64,000 bases of DNA from Brevundimonas sp. UBA4609 (GCA_002386585.1 DGIZ01000019.1:1-64000), one strand, 5' to 3'; shown: positions 26,839 through 35,883, counted from the stretch's first letter. Translations and numbers: made by a program. The notes: a model not told the origin generated them from the letters alone.

Positions 26839-28032
26839 TCAAGGCTTGACCACTCGCACCTTGCTCGCCGCCTCGGTTGCACGCGCACGCGCCTCGTCCG
26901 TGTCGGCGCCGCGCGCCAGCGCCACGCCCATGCGGCGGCGCTCGAAGGCCTCGGGCTTGCCGAACAGGCGCAGGTCGGCGGTCGGGACCGACAGAGCTTC
27001 GGCCACGCCCTCGAACGCCACGCCCTCGGCCTCCATCCCGCCGTAGATGACGGCGCTGGCGCCCGGCTCGCGCAAGGTGACGTCCACCGGCAGGCCCAGG
27101 ATGGCGCGGGCGTGAAGCGCGAACTCGCTCATCACCTGCGTCGCCAGCGTCACCAGTCCGGTATCGTGCGGGCGCGGCGACACCTCCGAGAACCAGACCT
27201 CGTCGCCCTTTACGAACAGTTCGACGCCGAACACGCCGAGACCGCCCAGAGCCTCCGTCACCTTGGCCGCGATGGCCTGCGACGCTTTCAACGCCGCCTC
27301 GCTCATGGCCTGCGGTTGCCAGCTTTCGACATAGTCGCCCTTCTGCTGGCGGTGGCCGATAGGGGCGCAGAAGTCCGTGCGGACCGCGCCATCGCGCAAC
27401 GACCGCACCGTCAGCAGGGTGATCTCATAGTCGAAGTCGATCCTGCCCTCGACGATGACGACGCCGCCCGCGACCCGGCCGGACGCTTCGGCATAGGCCC
27501 AGGCGTCGGCGACGCCCTCGGGCCCTTCGACATAGGACTGGCCCTTGCCCGAGGACGACATGACCGGCTTGACGAAGCAGGGGAAGCCCACGGCCTGCGC
27601 CCCCGCCGCCAGCTCCTCGGCCGAGGCGGCGAAGGCATAGGGACTGGTCGGCAAGCCCAGTTCCTCGGCGGCCAGACGGCGGATGCCCTCGCGGTTCATG
27701 GTCAGTTGCGTCGCCCGCGCAGTGGGGATGACGCGCGCCAGACTCGCCGCTTCGATGCCGGCCAGCACGTCGGTGGCGATGGCCTCGATCTCGGGCACGA
27801 TGATGTGCGGCGCCTCGGCCAGGATGACGCCGTTCAGCACCTGGGCGTCGGTCATGGGGATGACGTGGCTGCGGTGGGCCACCTGCATGGCGGGGGCGTT
27901 GGCGTAGCGGTCGACCGCGATCACCTCGGCGCCGAGGCGCTGCAGCTCGATCGCGACCTCCTTGCCCAGTTCGCCCGAGCCCAGCAGCATGACGCGCGTG
28001 GCGTGGTCGGTAAGCGGCGTGCCGATCTTCAT
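26839..28032 (-). CDS. purT: Formate-dependent phosphoribosylglycinamide formyltransferase
   Basis: An ATP-grasp enzyme that makes formyl-GAR from GAR, formate and ATP, an alternative to folate-dependent PurN in purine synthesis. The 397-residue protein has [20 protein letters not shown] near residues 13-32, [12 protein letters not shown], the ATP-grasp [16 protein letters not shown] near residue 155, and [18 protein letters not shown] with metal ligands. It is isolated from the other pur genes, which lie between 37 and 50 kb. Confidence 0.95.
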   Translation of the reverse strand: MKIGTPLTDHATRVMLLGSGELGKEVAIELQRLGAEVIAVDRYANAPAMQVAHRSHVIPMTDAQVLNGVILAEAPHIIVPEIEAIATDVLAGIEAASLARVIPTARATQLTMNREGIRRLAAEELGLPTSPYAFAASAEELAAGAQAVGFPCFVKPVMSSSGKGQSYVEGPEGVADAWAYAEASGRVAGGVVIVEGRIDFDYEITLLTVRSLRDGAVRTDFCAPIGHRQQKGDYVESWQPQAMSEAALKASQAIAAKVTEALGGLGVFGVELFVKGDEVWFSEVSPRPHDTGLVTLATQVMSEFALHARAILGLPVDVTLREPGASAVIYGGMEAEGVAFEGVAEALSVPTADLRLFGKPEAFERRRMGVALARGADTDEARARATEAASKVRVVKP

Positions 28033-28055
28033 GGCGTCAGGCTCCGAAAAGTCGT

Positions 28056-28913
28056 TCAGGTTCCCGGCTCGGCCGGAACTGCATAGAGGCGACGAAACGC
28101 GTCCAGCGCCGCCCCGTGATAGATGGTGGCGTGGCTTTCAGCCGGGCGCGGGGTGAAGTCCCATGTGACGCCGGGCAGGGCGTGGTCGCGCAGATTGGCG
28201 GTCAGCACGTCCATCGGCGCCTGCATCATCTCGCCCTCGTCGCCTAGCGTCAGGATCAGGGTGCGCGGATCGTTGGAGTGGTCGCGCAGATGGGCGCCGG
28301 ACTGCCGGGCCAGCCTGCCGCCGTCCCACCACAGGCTGGGGCTGACGGCGACATAGGCGTCGAACATCTGCGGCTCTTTCAGGAAGGTCTCGACCACGAA
28401 CAGGCCCGCGAGAGACTCGCCCATCAGCGCCGTCTCGCCGCTGGTGCGCAGGCGGCTCTCGATGAAGGGCTGAACCTCTTCGCCGATGAAGCGACGGAAG
28501 CGGTCGGAATGCCCCTGCGTCGGATAGCGGGCGATCAGTTCGGCGTCCTCGGTCGGCAGGGCCAGTTCGTTGCGACGGTCGACCGAGGCGACGCCGACGA
28601 CGATCACATCGCGGGTCGTGCCGACGATGGTTCCCAACTGGGCGATGCCCGAGATGTGGTGGAAGTCCTGATCCTGACCGCCGTCCAGCACATAGAGGAC
28701 CGGATAGGTCTGGCCGCTTTCAGCATATCCGGGCGGCAGCCAGACGTTGATCTCGCGCGACTGACCCATGACGGCCGAGGGCAGGGCGTAGGACCGGCCG
28801 ATGACGATGGGCGTCTCGGCGACGGCGGGCGCGTCCTCGGCCGGTGCGGCGAGAGCGGTCGCGCCGCCCGCCATCGACAAGCCGAGGCTCAGGACGAGGG
28901 CGAGGCGGCGCAT
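28056..28913 (-). CDS. Secreted alpha/beta-hydrolase esterase (IroE/Fes-like)
   Basis: A 285-residue protein with signal peptide [22 protein letters not shown]. The mature part is an esterase-D fold: [20 protein letters not shown], then [11 protein letters not shown], and the nucleophile elbow [10 protein letters not shown] with Ser near residue 170. A His near the C terminus ([14 protein letters not shown]) probably completes the triad. Relatives hydrolyse ferric siderophores or other esters. Only 5 bases separate it from the downstream tkt stop, and it is 23 bases from purT. Confidence 0.87.
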   Translation of the reverse strand: MRRLALVLSLGLSMAGGATALAAPAEDAPAVAETPIVIGRSYALPSAVMGQSREINVWLPPGYAESGQTYPVLYVLDGGQDQDFHHISGIAQLGTIVGTTRDVIVVGVASVDRRNELALPTEDAELIARYPTQGHSDRFRRFIGEEVQPFIESRLRTSGETALMGESLAGLFVVETFLKEPQMFDAYVAVSPSLWWDGGRLARQSGAHLRDHSNDPRTLILTLGDEGEMMQAPMDVLTANLRDHALPGVTWDFTPRPAESHATIYHGAALDAFRRLYAVPAEPGT

Positions 28914-28918
28914 GAGGG

Positions 28919-30913
28919 TTACAGTCGGGCCTTGGCGGCCTCGACCACGGCCTCGGCGGTGATGCCGAACTCGCGGTAGAGGACTTCGGCCGGGGCCGAG
29001 GCGCCGAAGGACGACATGCCGACGAAGCCGCCGTCCTCGCCGATGAAGCGTTCCCAGCCCTGCTTGATCGCGGCCTCGACGGCGACGCGGACGGTGCCGC
29101 GGCCGACGACGGCGTCCTGATAGGCCTTGGGCTGCTGCTCGAACAGGGCGAAGCAGGGGACCGAGACCACGCGGGTCGGCACGCCTTCGGCCTCCAGCGT
29201 CTCGGCGGCCTTCAGGGCCAAGGCGACTTCGGTGCCGGTGCCGAACAGGGTGACTTTCGCTGCGCCGTCAGCGGCCTTCAGCTCATAGGCGCCCTTCCTG
29301 GAGAGATTTTCGCCCGCGTCGGTCACGCGCACGGCCGGGGTCTTCTGGCGCGACAGGCACAGGGCGGTCGGCGTGGTCTTGTGCTGCAGGGCGATCTGCC
29401 AGCACTCCAGCGCCTCGACCGTGTCGGCGGGGCGCATGGTCAGCAGGTTCGGGATGGCGCGCAGGGCCGCCAGATGCTCGACCGGCTGGTGCGTCGGGCC
29501 GTCTTCGCCCAGGCCGATGCTGTCGTGCGTCAGGACGTGGATCGCGCGCACGCCCATCAGGGCGCCCAGACGGATCGCCGGACGGCTGTAGTCCGCGAAC
29601 GCCATGAAGGTGCCGCCGTAGGGGATGACCCCGCCGTGCAGCGCCAGACCGTTCATCGCCGCGGCCATGCCGAACTCGCGGATGCCGTAGTTCAGGTAAC
29701 GGCCGGCGTAGTCCGGCGCGTCCATGATCTGGGTGTTCTTGACGAAGGTGTTGTTCGAACCGGTCAGGTCGGCCGAGCCGCCGACCATTTCGGGGATGGC
29801 GTTGAACACCGTCTCCAGCGCCTCGCCCGAGGACTGGCGCGTGGCCAGGGCGGGCTTGTCGACGACCAGTTGCTTCAGCTTGGCGTCCAGCGCCTCGAAG
29901 GCGCCGGTGGGCAGGTCGCCCGCCATCGCGCGGGTGAAGTCGTCGCGCTGGGCGTGGTTCAGCAGGCGGGCTTCCCAGGCCTTGCGGGCCTTGCCGCCCT
30001 GCTTGCCGACCTTGGCCCAGGCGGTCTTGATCCCTTCCGGCAGTTCAAACGGCGCGAACGGCCAGTTCAGCGCCTGGCGGGTCGCCGCGATCTCGGTGGC
30101 GCCCAGGGCGGCGCCGTGGGTCTTGTGGCTGCCTTCCATGGTGGCGGCGCCCTTGCCGATCTTGGTCTTGCAGGCGATCAGCGTCGGCTTGTCCTGCTTG
30201 GTCGCCCAGGCCAGGGCCTTCTGGATCTGCTTGTAGTCGTGGCCGTCGATGGCCTTGACCGCCCAGCCCGAGGCCTTGAAGCGGGCCAGCTGGTCGGTGG
30301 CGTCCGACAGCGACACCTTGCCGTCGATGGTGATTTCGTTGTCGTCCCACAGGACGCACAGCTTGTTCAGCTTCAGGCGGCCGGCCAGGGCGATGGCTTC
30401 CTGCGACACGCCTTCCATCAGGCAGCCGTCGCCGGCGACGACCCAGGTGCGGTGATCGACCAGATCCTTGCCGAAGCGCGCCGCCAGATGGCGCTCCGCC
30501 AGGGCGAAGCCGACCGAGGTGGCCAGGCCCTGACCCAGCGGGCCCGTGGTCGTCTCGATCCCGGCCATGTGGCCGTATTCGGGGTGGCCGGCGGTCTTGA
30601 AGCCCCACTGGCGGAAGTTTTCCAGTTGTTCCCGGGTGGCGTCTTTGTAGCCCGTCAGGTGCAGCAGGCTGTAGATCAGCATCGAGCCGTGACCGGCCGA
30701 CAGGATGAAGCGGTCGCGGTCGGCCCAGTCGGGACGGCTGGCGTCGAACTTCAGGAACTTCGAATAGAGGACGGTGGCGACGTCGGCCATGCCCATCGGC
30801 ATGCCGGGGTGGCCGCTCTTGGCCTTTTCGACCGCATCCATGGACAGCACCCGGATGGCGTCGGCCATCTGTTTGGGCGAAGGCTTGGCGAATGCAGCTT
30901 GGGCGTCGGTCAC
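28919..30913 (-). CDS. tkt: Transketolase
   Basis: A thiamine-diphosphate enzyme that moves two-carbon units between sugar phosphates in the pentose phosphate pathway. The 664-residue length fits. Visible are AVEKAKSGHPGMPMGMADVA near residues 27-46, WVVAGDGCLMEGVSQEAIAL with the ThDP motif (GDGCLMEG), HDSIGLGEDGPTHQPVEHL near residue 460, and CLSRQKTPAV. The start is a GTG at 30913 after GAGGAAAGG; the frame runs further upstream but without transketolase similarity. It is divergent from zauP-zapA. Confidence 0.96.
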   Translation of the reverse strand: MTDAQAAFAKPSPKQMADAIRVLSMDAVEKAKSGHPGMPMGMADVATVLYSKFLKFDASRPDWADRDRFILSAGHGSMLIYSLLHLTGYKDATREQLENFRQWGFKTAGHPEYGHMAGIETTTGPLGQGLATSVGFALAERHLAARFGKDLVDHRTWVVAGDGCLMEGVSQEAIALAGRLKLNKLCVLWDDNEITIDGKVSLSDATDQLARFKASGWAVKAIDGHDYKQIQKALAWATKQDKPTLIACKTKIGKGAATMEGSHKTHGAALGATEIAATRQALNWPFAPFELPEGIKTAWAKVGKQGGKARKAWEARLLNHAQRDDFTRAMAGDLPTGAFEALDAKLKQLVVDKPALATRQSSGEALETVFNAIPEMVGGSADLTGSNNTFVKNTQIMDAPDYAGRYLNYGIREFGMAAAMNGLALHGGVIPYGGTFMAFADYSRPAIRLGALMGVRAIHVLTHDSIGLGEDGPTHQPVEHLAALRAIPNLLTMRPADTVEALECWQIALQHKTTPTALCLSRQKTPAVRVTDAGENLSRKGAYELKAADGAAKVTLFGTGTEVALALKAAETLEAEGVPTRVVSVPCFALFEQQPKAYQDAVVGRGTVRVAVEAAIKQGWERFIGEDGGFVGMSSFGASAPAEVLYREFGITAEAVVEAAKARL

Positions 30914-31012
30914 GGCGAGACCTTTCCTCAGGAACAGGATAAAGCGGGGGCGGCGCCGCTTTACCCCGGCGCGCCGGCAGGTTCTACACGGAATCTGGAA
31001 GAAAGGACCCCC

Positions 31013-31303
31013 ATGGACGCCGTTACGGCTGCAAAGGCGCGGATTGATCGAGCGTTGGCCGATCTGGAGCGCAAGGTGCTGGAGCTGAAGGCGAGGCCCG
31101 CCTCGGCGCCGCCGATCGCCGATGACGACCTGTTCGCGCCACGTCCCTCGAACGCGGCCGATCTGGCGCGCATCGCCGAGCTTGAAGAGGTCGGCCAGGA
31201 AACCGCCCAGGCCCTGGCCCTTGCGGCCGACGCCGTGCGCGAGGTGCTGGCGCAACAGCAGGCGGCCTCACAGCAGGCCGCTGGGCGAGAGGAGGCGAAC
31301 TGA
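31013..31303 (+). CDS. ZauP-like coiled-coil protein upstream of zapA
   Basis: A 96-residue, almost wholly helical protein (MDAVTAAKARIDRALADLER, LARIAELEEVGQETAQALAL) of the DUF4164 type, expected to form a coiled coil. In Caulobacter crescentus the gene next to zapA encodes ZauP, which acts with ZapA to focus the Z ring. Position, size and composition fit that role. Its TGA overlaps the zapA ATG (TGATG at 31301-31305). ATG 31013 follows GAAAGGA. Confidence 0.8.
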   Translation: MDAVTAAKARIDRALADLERKVLELKARPASAPPIADDDLFAPRPSNAADLARIAELEEVGQETAQALALAADAVREVLAQQQAASQQAAGREEAN

Positions 31304-31644
31304 TGGCGACGGTGACGGTAGAGGTTCACGGCCGCCCCTATGCGGTGGGCTGCGCCGATGGTCAGGAGGCGCGGGTGCGCGACCTGGCGTCTCAGTTCAA
31401 CGAGCGGGTGCAGGGCGTGGCCGATCAGGTCGGTCAGGTCGGGGACGTGCGCCTGTTCCTGATGGCGGCTCTGATGCTGGCCGACGAGCTTGGAGAGGCG
31501 AAACGTCAGGCGGCGGTCCAGAACTCGGGCCGGGCCAAGGCGACGGCTGCGGCCGCCGTTGCGCCGGCCTCCGCCAGCGACGGCGTGGCCGAAGCCCTGA
31601 ACGCCGTGGCCGCAAGGATCGAGAAGATCACTCAAACGATCTGA
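31303..31644 (+). CDS. zapA: Cell division protein ZapA
   Basis: A 113-residue FtsZ-associated protein. The N-terminal globular part reads VTVEVHGRPYAVGCADGQEA and continues with VRDLASQFNERVQGVADQ; a helical, alanine-rich C terminus ends EALNAVAARIEKITQTI. ZapA binds FtsZ filaments and helps the ring condense. It is translationally coupled to the ZauP-like gene and followed by 6S RNA, the conserved zapA-ssrS-fau order. Confidence 0.92.
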   Translation: MATVTVEVHGRPYAVGCADGQEARVRDLASQFNERVQGVADQVGQVGDVRLFLMAALMLADELGEAKRQAAVQNSGRAKATAAAAVAPASASDGVAEALNAVAARIEKITQTI

Positions 31645-31653
31645 GCGCGGTTT

Positions 31654-31678
31654 CTCCCTCCCCATAAAGGGGAGGGAG
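31654..31678. repeat. Hairpin just downstream of zapA
   Basis: CTCCCTCCCC and GGGGAGGGAG are perfect ten-base arms around ATAAA. There is no T run after it. It resembles half of the type B repeats at 44843 and 50178 and may act as a weak terminator or a mRNA 3'-end stabiliser. Confidence 0.55.
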
Positions 31679-31721
31679 AGGGATGTTCGCCATTGTTGAA
31701 ACCCGCCCGAACGCCTATCTT

Positions 31722-31896
31722 GTGCGGCGGCGGGTCCTGCTGCGGCTCACGTCGAAGACAACATATCCTTCTGACCTTAATTCACTCATAGGGATCTGTC
31801 CCTGTCCGGGCTCGAGGGCCTGGGCATACGGAGCCCACCTGGCTACCCAGGTCGAGAGGATTTAAACGCGCTTCACGGCTCACGCGGCGCCGCCAA
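31722..31896 (+). ncRNA. ssrS: 6S RNA (SsrS)
   Basis: The region between zapA and the 5-formyl-THF cyclo-ligase gene is the usual site of 6S RNA, which mimics an open promoter and binds sigma-70 RNA polymerase. The sequence has no coding character. GGCGGCG near 31726-31732 can pair with CGCCGCC at 31888-31894 to close the molecule. The central part carries GGGCTCGAGGGCCTGGGCAT (31808-31827) and GGAGCCCACCTGG (31830-31842), typical of alphaproteobacterial 6S RNA. Ends are estimated from the closing stem and may be off by about 10 bases. Confidence 0.82.
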
Positions 31897-31905
31897 CCTC
31901 TTCTC

Positions 31906-32010
31906 TTTTGTGCGCTATCGCTCGCCGCGCGGCGGCTCGCTGTTTGAGCGCTATTTTTGTGCGCTATCGCTCGCGACGCGGTCGCTCACTGCTTGAGCGC
32001 GTTTCGTGCG
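31906..32010. repeat. Imperfect tandem repeat of about 49 bases after 6S RNA
   Basis: A 20-base unit TTTTGTGCGCTATCGCTCGC occurs at 31906-31925 and again at 31955-31974. Each is followed 14 bases later by TGTTTGAGCGC or TGCTTGAGCGC, giving a period of 49. A third, degraded copy starts near 32003 (TTCGTGCGCTC). With the type A repeat at 32048-32151 it fills the stretch between 6S RNA and the cyclo-ligase gene; I see no gene there. Confidence 0.7.
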
Positions 32011-32047
32011 CTCTGGGCGCGCATTTCTTCTTGCTTCTCCTCCCGCC

Positions 32048-32151
32048 GTCATCCTCGGGCTTGACCCGAGGATCGGGTTGGGCGACGCGCTCTGCTTGTC
32101 GGCGTTCAGCGCGCCGTTGGGCTGGATCCTCGGGTCAAGCTCGAGGATGAC
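32048..32151. repeat. Palindromic intergenic repeat, type A, copy 2
   Basis: Arms at 32048-32074 and 32125-32151 are inverted copies of each other, with one base different in the second arm (AAGCTCGAGG for AAGCCCGAGG). The first arm is identical to the arm at 24275. The internal segment between arms differs between the two copies, so the arms are the conserved part. Confidence 0.85.
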
Positions 32152-32180
32152 GGTGGAATTTGGCGAAGGGCCGAGCGGCG

Positions 32181-32726
32181 ATGACCCCCAAGCACGAACT
32201 TCGCGCCGCCATGCGCGCGCTTCGCAAGCGTCTGGCCGAGGCCGACCCCGAGGCGGCCGAGCGCGCTGCAGGCCATGCCGACGCCCTTCCTCCCGGCGAG
32301 ATCGTCGCCCTCTACCGCGCCATGGGATCGGAGCTGGATACGGATGCTCTCGCCAATATCCTGCATCAGGCGGGGCGTCGTCTGTGCCTGCCGGTGGTGC
32401 TGGAGCGCGACGCGGCCATGATCTTCCGCGCCTGGGCGCCGGGCGAGCCGCTGGAGCTGGACGCGGCCGGCTGCCCCGCGCCCCTGCCTCTCGGCGGGGT
32501 GGTGACGCCCGACCTGATCCTGACGCCCCTGCTGGCCTTCGACGCTCACGGCGGGCGGCTGGGGCAGGGCGGCGGCTATTACGACCGGACCTTCGCGGCC
32601 CTGCCCGACGCCCGGCGCATCGGCTTCGCCTATGCCGGACAGGCGGTCGAACGCCTGGATCTGGAGCCGCATGACATCCGTTTGCATGGCGTTCTGACCG
32701 AGACCGGCTATAGAGCCTTCCCATGA
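32181..32726 (+). CDS. 5-formyltetrahydrofolate cyclo-ligase
   Basis: Converts 5-formyl-THF to 5,10-methenyl-THF with ATP, returning stored folate to one-carbon metabolism. The 181-residue protein starts KHELRAAMRALRKRLAE and has the family signature PLLAFDAHGGRLGQGGGYYD near residues 115-134, followed by IGFAYAGQAVERL. I used ATG 32181; a TTG seven codons earlier is in frame but unlikely. Its place after zapA and 6S RNA matches the order around ygfA (fau) in many proteobacteria. Confidence 0.94.
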   Translation: MTPKHELRAAMRALRKRLAEADPEAAERAAGHADALPPGEIVALYRAMGSELDTDALANILHQAGRRLCLPVVLERDAAMIFRAWAPGEPLELDAAGCPAPLPLGGVVTPDLILTPLLAFDAHGGRLGQGGGYYDRTFAALPDARRIGFAYAGQAVERLDLEPHDIRLHGVLTETGYRAFP

Positions 32727-32736
32727 GGCTCCCCCA

Positions 32737-33558
32737 ATGAGACTGGCTTTTTTCGGTGACGTGGTCGGCAAGTCCGGGCGCGACGGACTTTCGGACCATC
32801 TTCCGGGGCTGAGGCGCGACCTCAGGCTCGATTTCGTGGTGGTCAATGCAGAGAACGCCGCGGGCGGCTTCGGCATCACCGAGAACACGGCCAACGACAT
32901 CTTCAACGCCGGGGCCGACGTCCTGACGCTGGGCAACCACAGCTGGGACCAACGCGAGGCCCTGACCTATATCGTGCGCGAGCCGCGCCTGATCCGGCCG
33001 GCCAACTATCCGCGCCTGATGGATGCGCCGGGACGCGGCGCCGACGTCTTCGTCACGCCGGACGGCCGCCGGGTGCTGGTCATCAACGTTCTGGGCCGCG
33101 TCCACATGGACCCGATGGACGACCCCTTCAGCGCCGTGGAGCGCGAGCTGGAGGCGGCGCCTCTGGGCGTCGTCGCCGACGCCGTCATCGTCGACATGCA
33201 CGCCGAGACGACCAGCGAGAAGATGGGCATGGGCCACTTCTGCGACGGCCGCGCCAGCCTGGTGGTCGGCACCCACACCCACGTCCCGACGGCGGACGCC
33301 CAGATCCTGCCCCACGGCACGGCCTATCAGACCGACGCGGGCGGCTGCTGCGACTATGACTCCGTCATCGGCAACGACAAGGAAGAGCCGCTGCGCCGCT
33401 TCACCACCCGTCTGTCCGGCGGGCGCTACACCCCGGCCAGCGGTCCGGCCACCATCTGCGGCGTCTTCGTCGAGACCGATGACCGCACGGGTCTGGCCAA
33501 GCGCGTCGAGCCCATCCGCGTCGGCGGGCGTCTCAGCCAGGCGATTCCGCAAATCTGA
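32737..33558 (+). CDS. YmdB-family metallophosphoesterase (TIGR00282)
   Basis: A 273-residue phosphodiesterase. The Bacillus member YmdB hydrolyses 2',3'-cyclic nucleotides and influences biofilm and motility. Metal-binding motifs are visible: FFGDVVGKSGRDG near residues 5-17, VNAENAAGGFGIT, LTLGNHSWDQRE near residue 65, and VDMHAETTSEK with VGTHTHVPTAD further on. It begins 10 bases after the cyclo-ligase stop and is probably cotranscribed with it. Confidence 0.93.
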   Translation: MRLAFFGDVVGKSGRDGLSDHLPGLRRDLRLDFVVVNAENAAGGFGITENTANDIFNAGADVLTLGNHSWDQREALTYIVREPRLIRPANYPRLMDAPGRGADVFVTPDGRRVLVINVLGRVHMDPMDDPFSAVERELEAAPLGVVADAVIVDMHAETTSEKMGMGHFCDGRASLVVGTHTHVPTADAQILPHGTAYQTDAGGCCDYDSVIGNDKEEPLRRFTTRLSGGRYTPASGPATICGVFVETDDRTGLAKRVEPIRVGGRLSQAIPQI

Positions 33559-33640
33559 AACCTGTCGAGGATTTAATCCTCCGGATCGCATCCGACTGAT
33601 CCGTCGACGGCCTCATCCCTCAAAACGAGGATGAGATTTG

Positions 33641-34501
33641 ATGTTGAACAAGACCGCCGCCGTCGTCGGCCTGTGCCTTTCGCTGCTCGTCGCGCCCGCT
33701 CTGGCCGTCGCCCGGTCCGCGCCTGACGCCGTCCCCGAGCCGGTGCGGGTGATGATCGTCGGCAGCTACCATTTCGATAATCCGGGCCAGGATCTGAACA
33801 ATGCGCGCATCGCGCCGGTGACGACGCCGGAGAAGCAGGCGCAGCTCGCCGCCATCTCGGAGCGTCTGGCGCGCTTCCAGCCCACGGCCGTGGCGGTGGA
33901 GCGTATCGCCGCCGATCCGGACACCTTGCTGGATCAAGTCTATCCTCGCTTCGATCCGGCCATGCTCGCCTCAAACCCCGATGAAAGGGTGCAGATCGGC
34001 TATCGACTGGCGTCGCGGTTGGGTTTGACGCGCGTCTACGCCATCGACGAACAGTCGGACGACAAGGATTACTTTCCCTTCCAGCCGATCCTGGACTGGT
34101 GGGAGGCGCACGATCAGTCGGACGCCTTCGCTCGGCTCAACGCCCCGATCGCCAAAGCAACGGCCGGATTGGAGCGACGCCAGCACACGGACTCGATCGG
34201 CGACATCCTGGCCGACATGAACGACCCCAATGACGCGCTGAACGGACCGGCGGGCCAGTCAACTTTCTACTACGGGGTGTTGAAGGTCGGCGACGGGCGC
34301 AGCCAGCCCGGCGCGGCCCTCAATGCGGGCTGGTACGAACGCAACGCCCGCATCTTCGCCAAGTTGGCTGCCGTGGCCCGCCCGGGGGACCGGATCGTCG
34401 TCGTCTATGGCGCGGGTCACAACTACTGGCTGCGTCATTTCGTGACCATGACGCCGGGCTTCGTGCTGGAGGAAGCCAGCCCCTATCTGGCCGACGATTG
34501 A
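33641..34501 (+). CDS. DUF5694 exported protein
   Basis: A 286-residue protein with signal peptide MLNKTAAVVGLCLSLLVAPALA. The mature part has VRVMIVGSYHFDNPGQDLNN, FQPTAVAVERIAAD, YAIDEQSDDKDYFPFQ and RIVVVYGAGHNYWLRHF. This follows the DUF5694 pattern and recalls the TraB/ChaN-like fold, where paired His and Glu residues (GSYHF, AVER, GAGH) suggest a metal site. The function is unknown. The ATG at 33641 has GAGG upstream. The last 19 bases overlap the 3' end of the opposite P450 gene. Confidence 0.85.
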   Translation: MLNKTAAVVGLCLSLLVAPALAVARSAPDAVPEPVRVMIVGSYHFDNPGQDLNNARIAPVTTPEKQAQLAAISERLARFQPTAVAVERIAADPDTLLDQVYPRFDPAMLASNPDERVQIGYRLASRLGLTRVYAIDEQSDDKDYFPFQPILDWWEAHDQSDAFARLNAPIAKATAGLERRQHTDSIGDILADMNDPNDALNGPAGQSTFYYGVLKVGDGRSQPGAALNAGWYERNARIFAKLAAVARPGDRIVVVYGAGHNYWLRHFVTMTPGFVLEEASPYLADD

Positions 34502-35883
34502 CGGTCGCGTCGCGCCCTGAGCCGCAGGCGTAACGTCCGCTGGCTGCGCAGGGTGACCTGATGGATGGGGCGGGGCTCGATCGGGGTGATGGCCTCGACC
34601 TCGGCGGCCTTCAGGATTTCGGCCAGGGCGATCACCGCCTCCTGCATGGCGAAGGCGGCGCCGATGCAGATGCGCGGGCCGCCGCTGAAGGGCAGCCAGG
34701 CGTAGCGATCAATCGACTTGCGGTTCTCGGGCAGGAAGCGTTCGGGGCGGAAGGCGTCGGGCTCGTCCCACAACGTCTCATGCCTATGGATGACCCAGGG
34801 CGCGATCAGCACGCTCTGACCCGCCTTCACCTCATGGCCGCCGATCTCGTCGTCCTCCAGCGCCTGTCGGATCATGGCGGGGGCGGGCGGAAACAGACGC
34901 ATGGCCTCCTCGATCACCGCACGGTGCCAGATCAGGTCGCGCACGCGCGCCGGACTGCGGTCCCAGCCGTCCGCCTCGGCCTTCAGTATGTCGGCCATGC
35001 GGCGGTCGCGGCTGATCAGGTGCAGGGTCCAGCCCAGGGTCCTGGCCGTCGTCTCATGTCCCGCCAGGATGAAGGTCAGGATGTTGGAGGCGACCTCATG
35101 GTCCGACAAGCCCGAACCGTCGCCTTCTTCATCCCGCGCGTTCAGAAGGGCGGTCAGCAGGTCGTCGGGGGCGTCGCCGTGGGTCAGGCGGGCGCGACGT
35201 CGCGCCACCAGGGCCGCCACCCGCTCCTCGAAGAAGCGCGCCGCCCCGCCTGAGGCCACGCGGCCCAGACGCGGGATCCAGTCGGGCGCCTTCAGCGCAT
35301 CGAGCGGACTGATCCGCGCCCCGACCGACAGATACTGGTTCAAGGCCCTTTCAAACCCGGCGGCGTCGCCGTCCAGGTCGTCGGAGAACATGGTCGCCGA
35401 CAGGATGTCGAAGGTCAGGCCGCTCATCTCGCTGTCGATGTTCAGCACGCGCGCGCCGTGGTGCGGCAGGCGCCAGCCCTCGACCCGGCGGCGGCAGACC
35501 CCATCCATGATTTCCGCCATCCGGGCCGTGTAGGCCGGCGTGAAGAGCGGCGCCATGATGCGGCGTTGCCGCCGCCACTGCTCGCCCTCGGTCAGCAGCA
35601 GGCCGTCGGCCAGCATGGGCCCCAGCACCCGTCTTTGCAGGTCGCCTTTCACATAGTTGGCGGCGTTGTCGGTCAGGACATGACGTACGCCGGCCGGGTC
35701 GCTGACCACCAGCGACCGTCCCAGCGGCGACTGGCTGCTGATGTAGAGCTCCCTGAAGTGCGCCTCGCCCCAGATCTGCAGCGGGTCGCGCCAGCTCTGC
35801 CACAGGAAGGGCAGCAGGCTCATCCGCGCGGTCCGGCGCGGCGGCGTCCAGGGACGGAAGGTCGAGGCGGCGGCGTCTGTCAT
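34483..35883 (-). CDS. Cytochrome P450
   Basis: A 466-residue haem monooxygenase. The oxygen-binding I-helix reads ILAGHETTARTLGW near residue 270, the ExxR motif is EEAMRLFPPAPAM, and the haem loop is FSGGPRICIGAAFAMQEA with ligand Cys406. No N-terminal membrane anchor is seen, so it is probably soluble and needs separate redox partners, not found here. LLTEGEQWRRQRRIMAPLF resembles the CYP4/CYP102-like fatty-acid hydroxylases, but the substrate is not certain. AAGGAG lies before ATG 35883, and an inverted repeat lies upstream. Confidence 0.93.
   Translation of the reverse strand: MTDAAASTFRPWTPPRRTARMSLLPFLWQSWRDPLQIWGEAHFRELYISSQSPLGRSLVVSDPAGVRHVLTDNAANYVKGDLQRRVLGPMLADGLLLTEGEQWRRQRRIMAPLFTPAYTARMAEIMDGVCRRRVEGWRLPHHGARVLNIDSEMSGLTFDILSATMFSDDLDGDAAGFERALNQYLSVGARISPLDALKAPDWIPRLGRVASGGAARFFEERVAALVARRRARLTHGDAPDDLLTALLNARDEEGDGSGLSDHEVASNILTFILAGHETTARTLGWTLHLISRDRRMADILKAEADGWDRSPARVRDLIWHRAVIEEAMRLFPPAPAMIRQALEDDEIGGHEVKAGQSVLIAPWVIHRHETLWDEPDAFRPERFLPENRKSIDRYAWLPFSGGPRICIGAAFAMQEAVIALAEILKAAEVEAITPIEPRPIHQVTLRSQRTLRLRLRARRDRQSSAR

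Noticed and set aside
24553..28086. A 1177-codon open frame on the plus strand opposite cstA and purT
   Set aside because: It is antisense to two well-supported genes, is rich in His, Gln, Asp, Arg and Gly as expected for the complement of GC-rich code, and has no domain.
29381..31012. Long upstream extension of the ZauP-like frame
   Set aside because: It is antisense to tkt; the real protein begins at ATG 31013 after a ribosome-binding site.
31906..32010. CRISPR-like direct repeats
   Set aside because: Only two full units and one decayed copy, the spacers are partly similar, and no cas genes are nearby.
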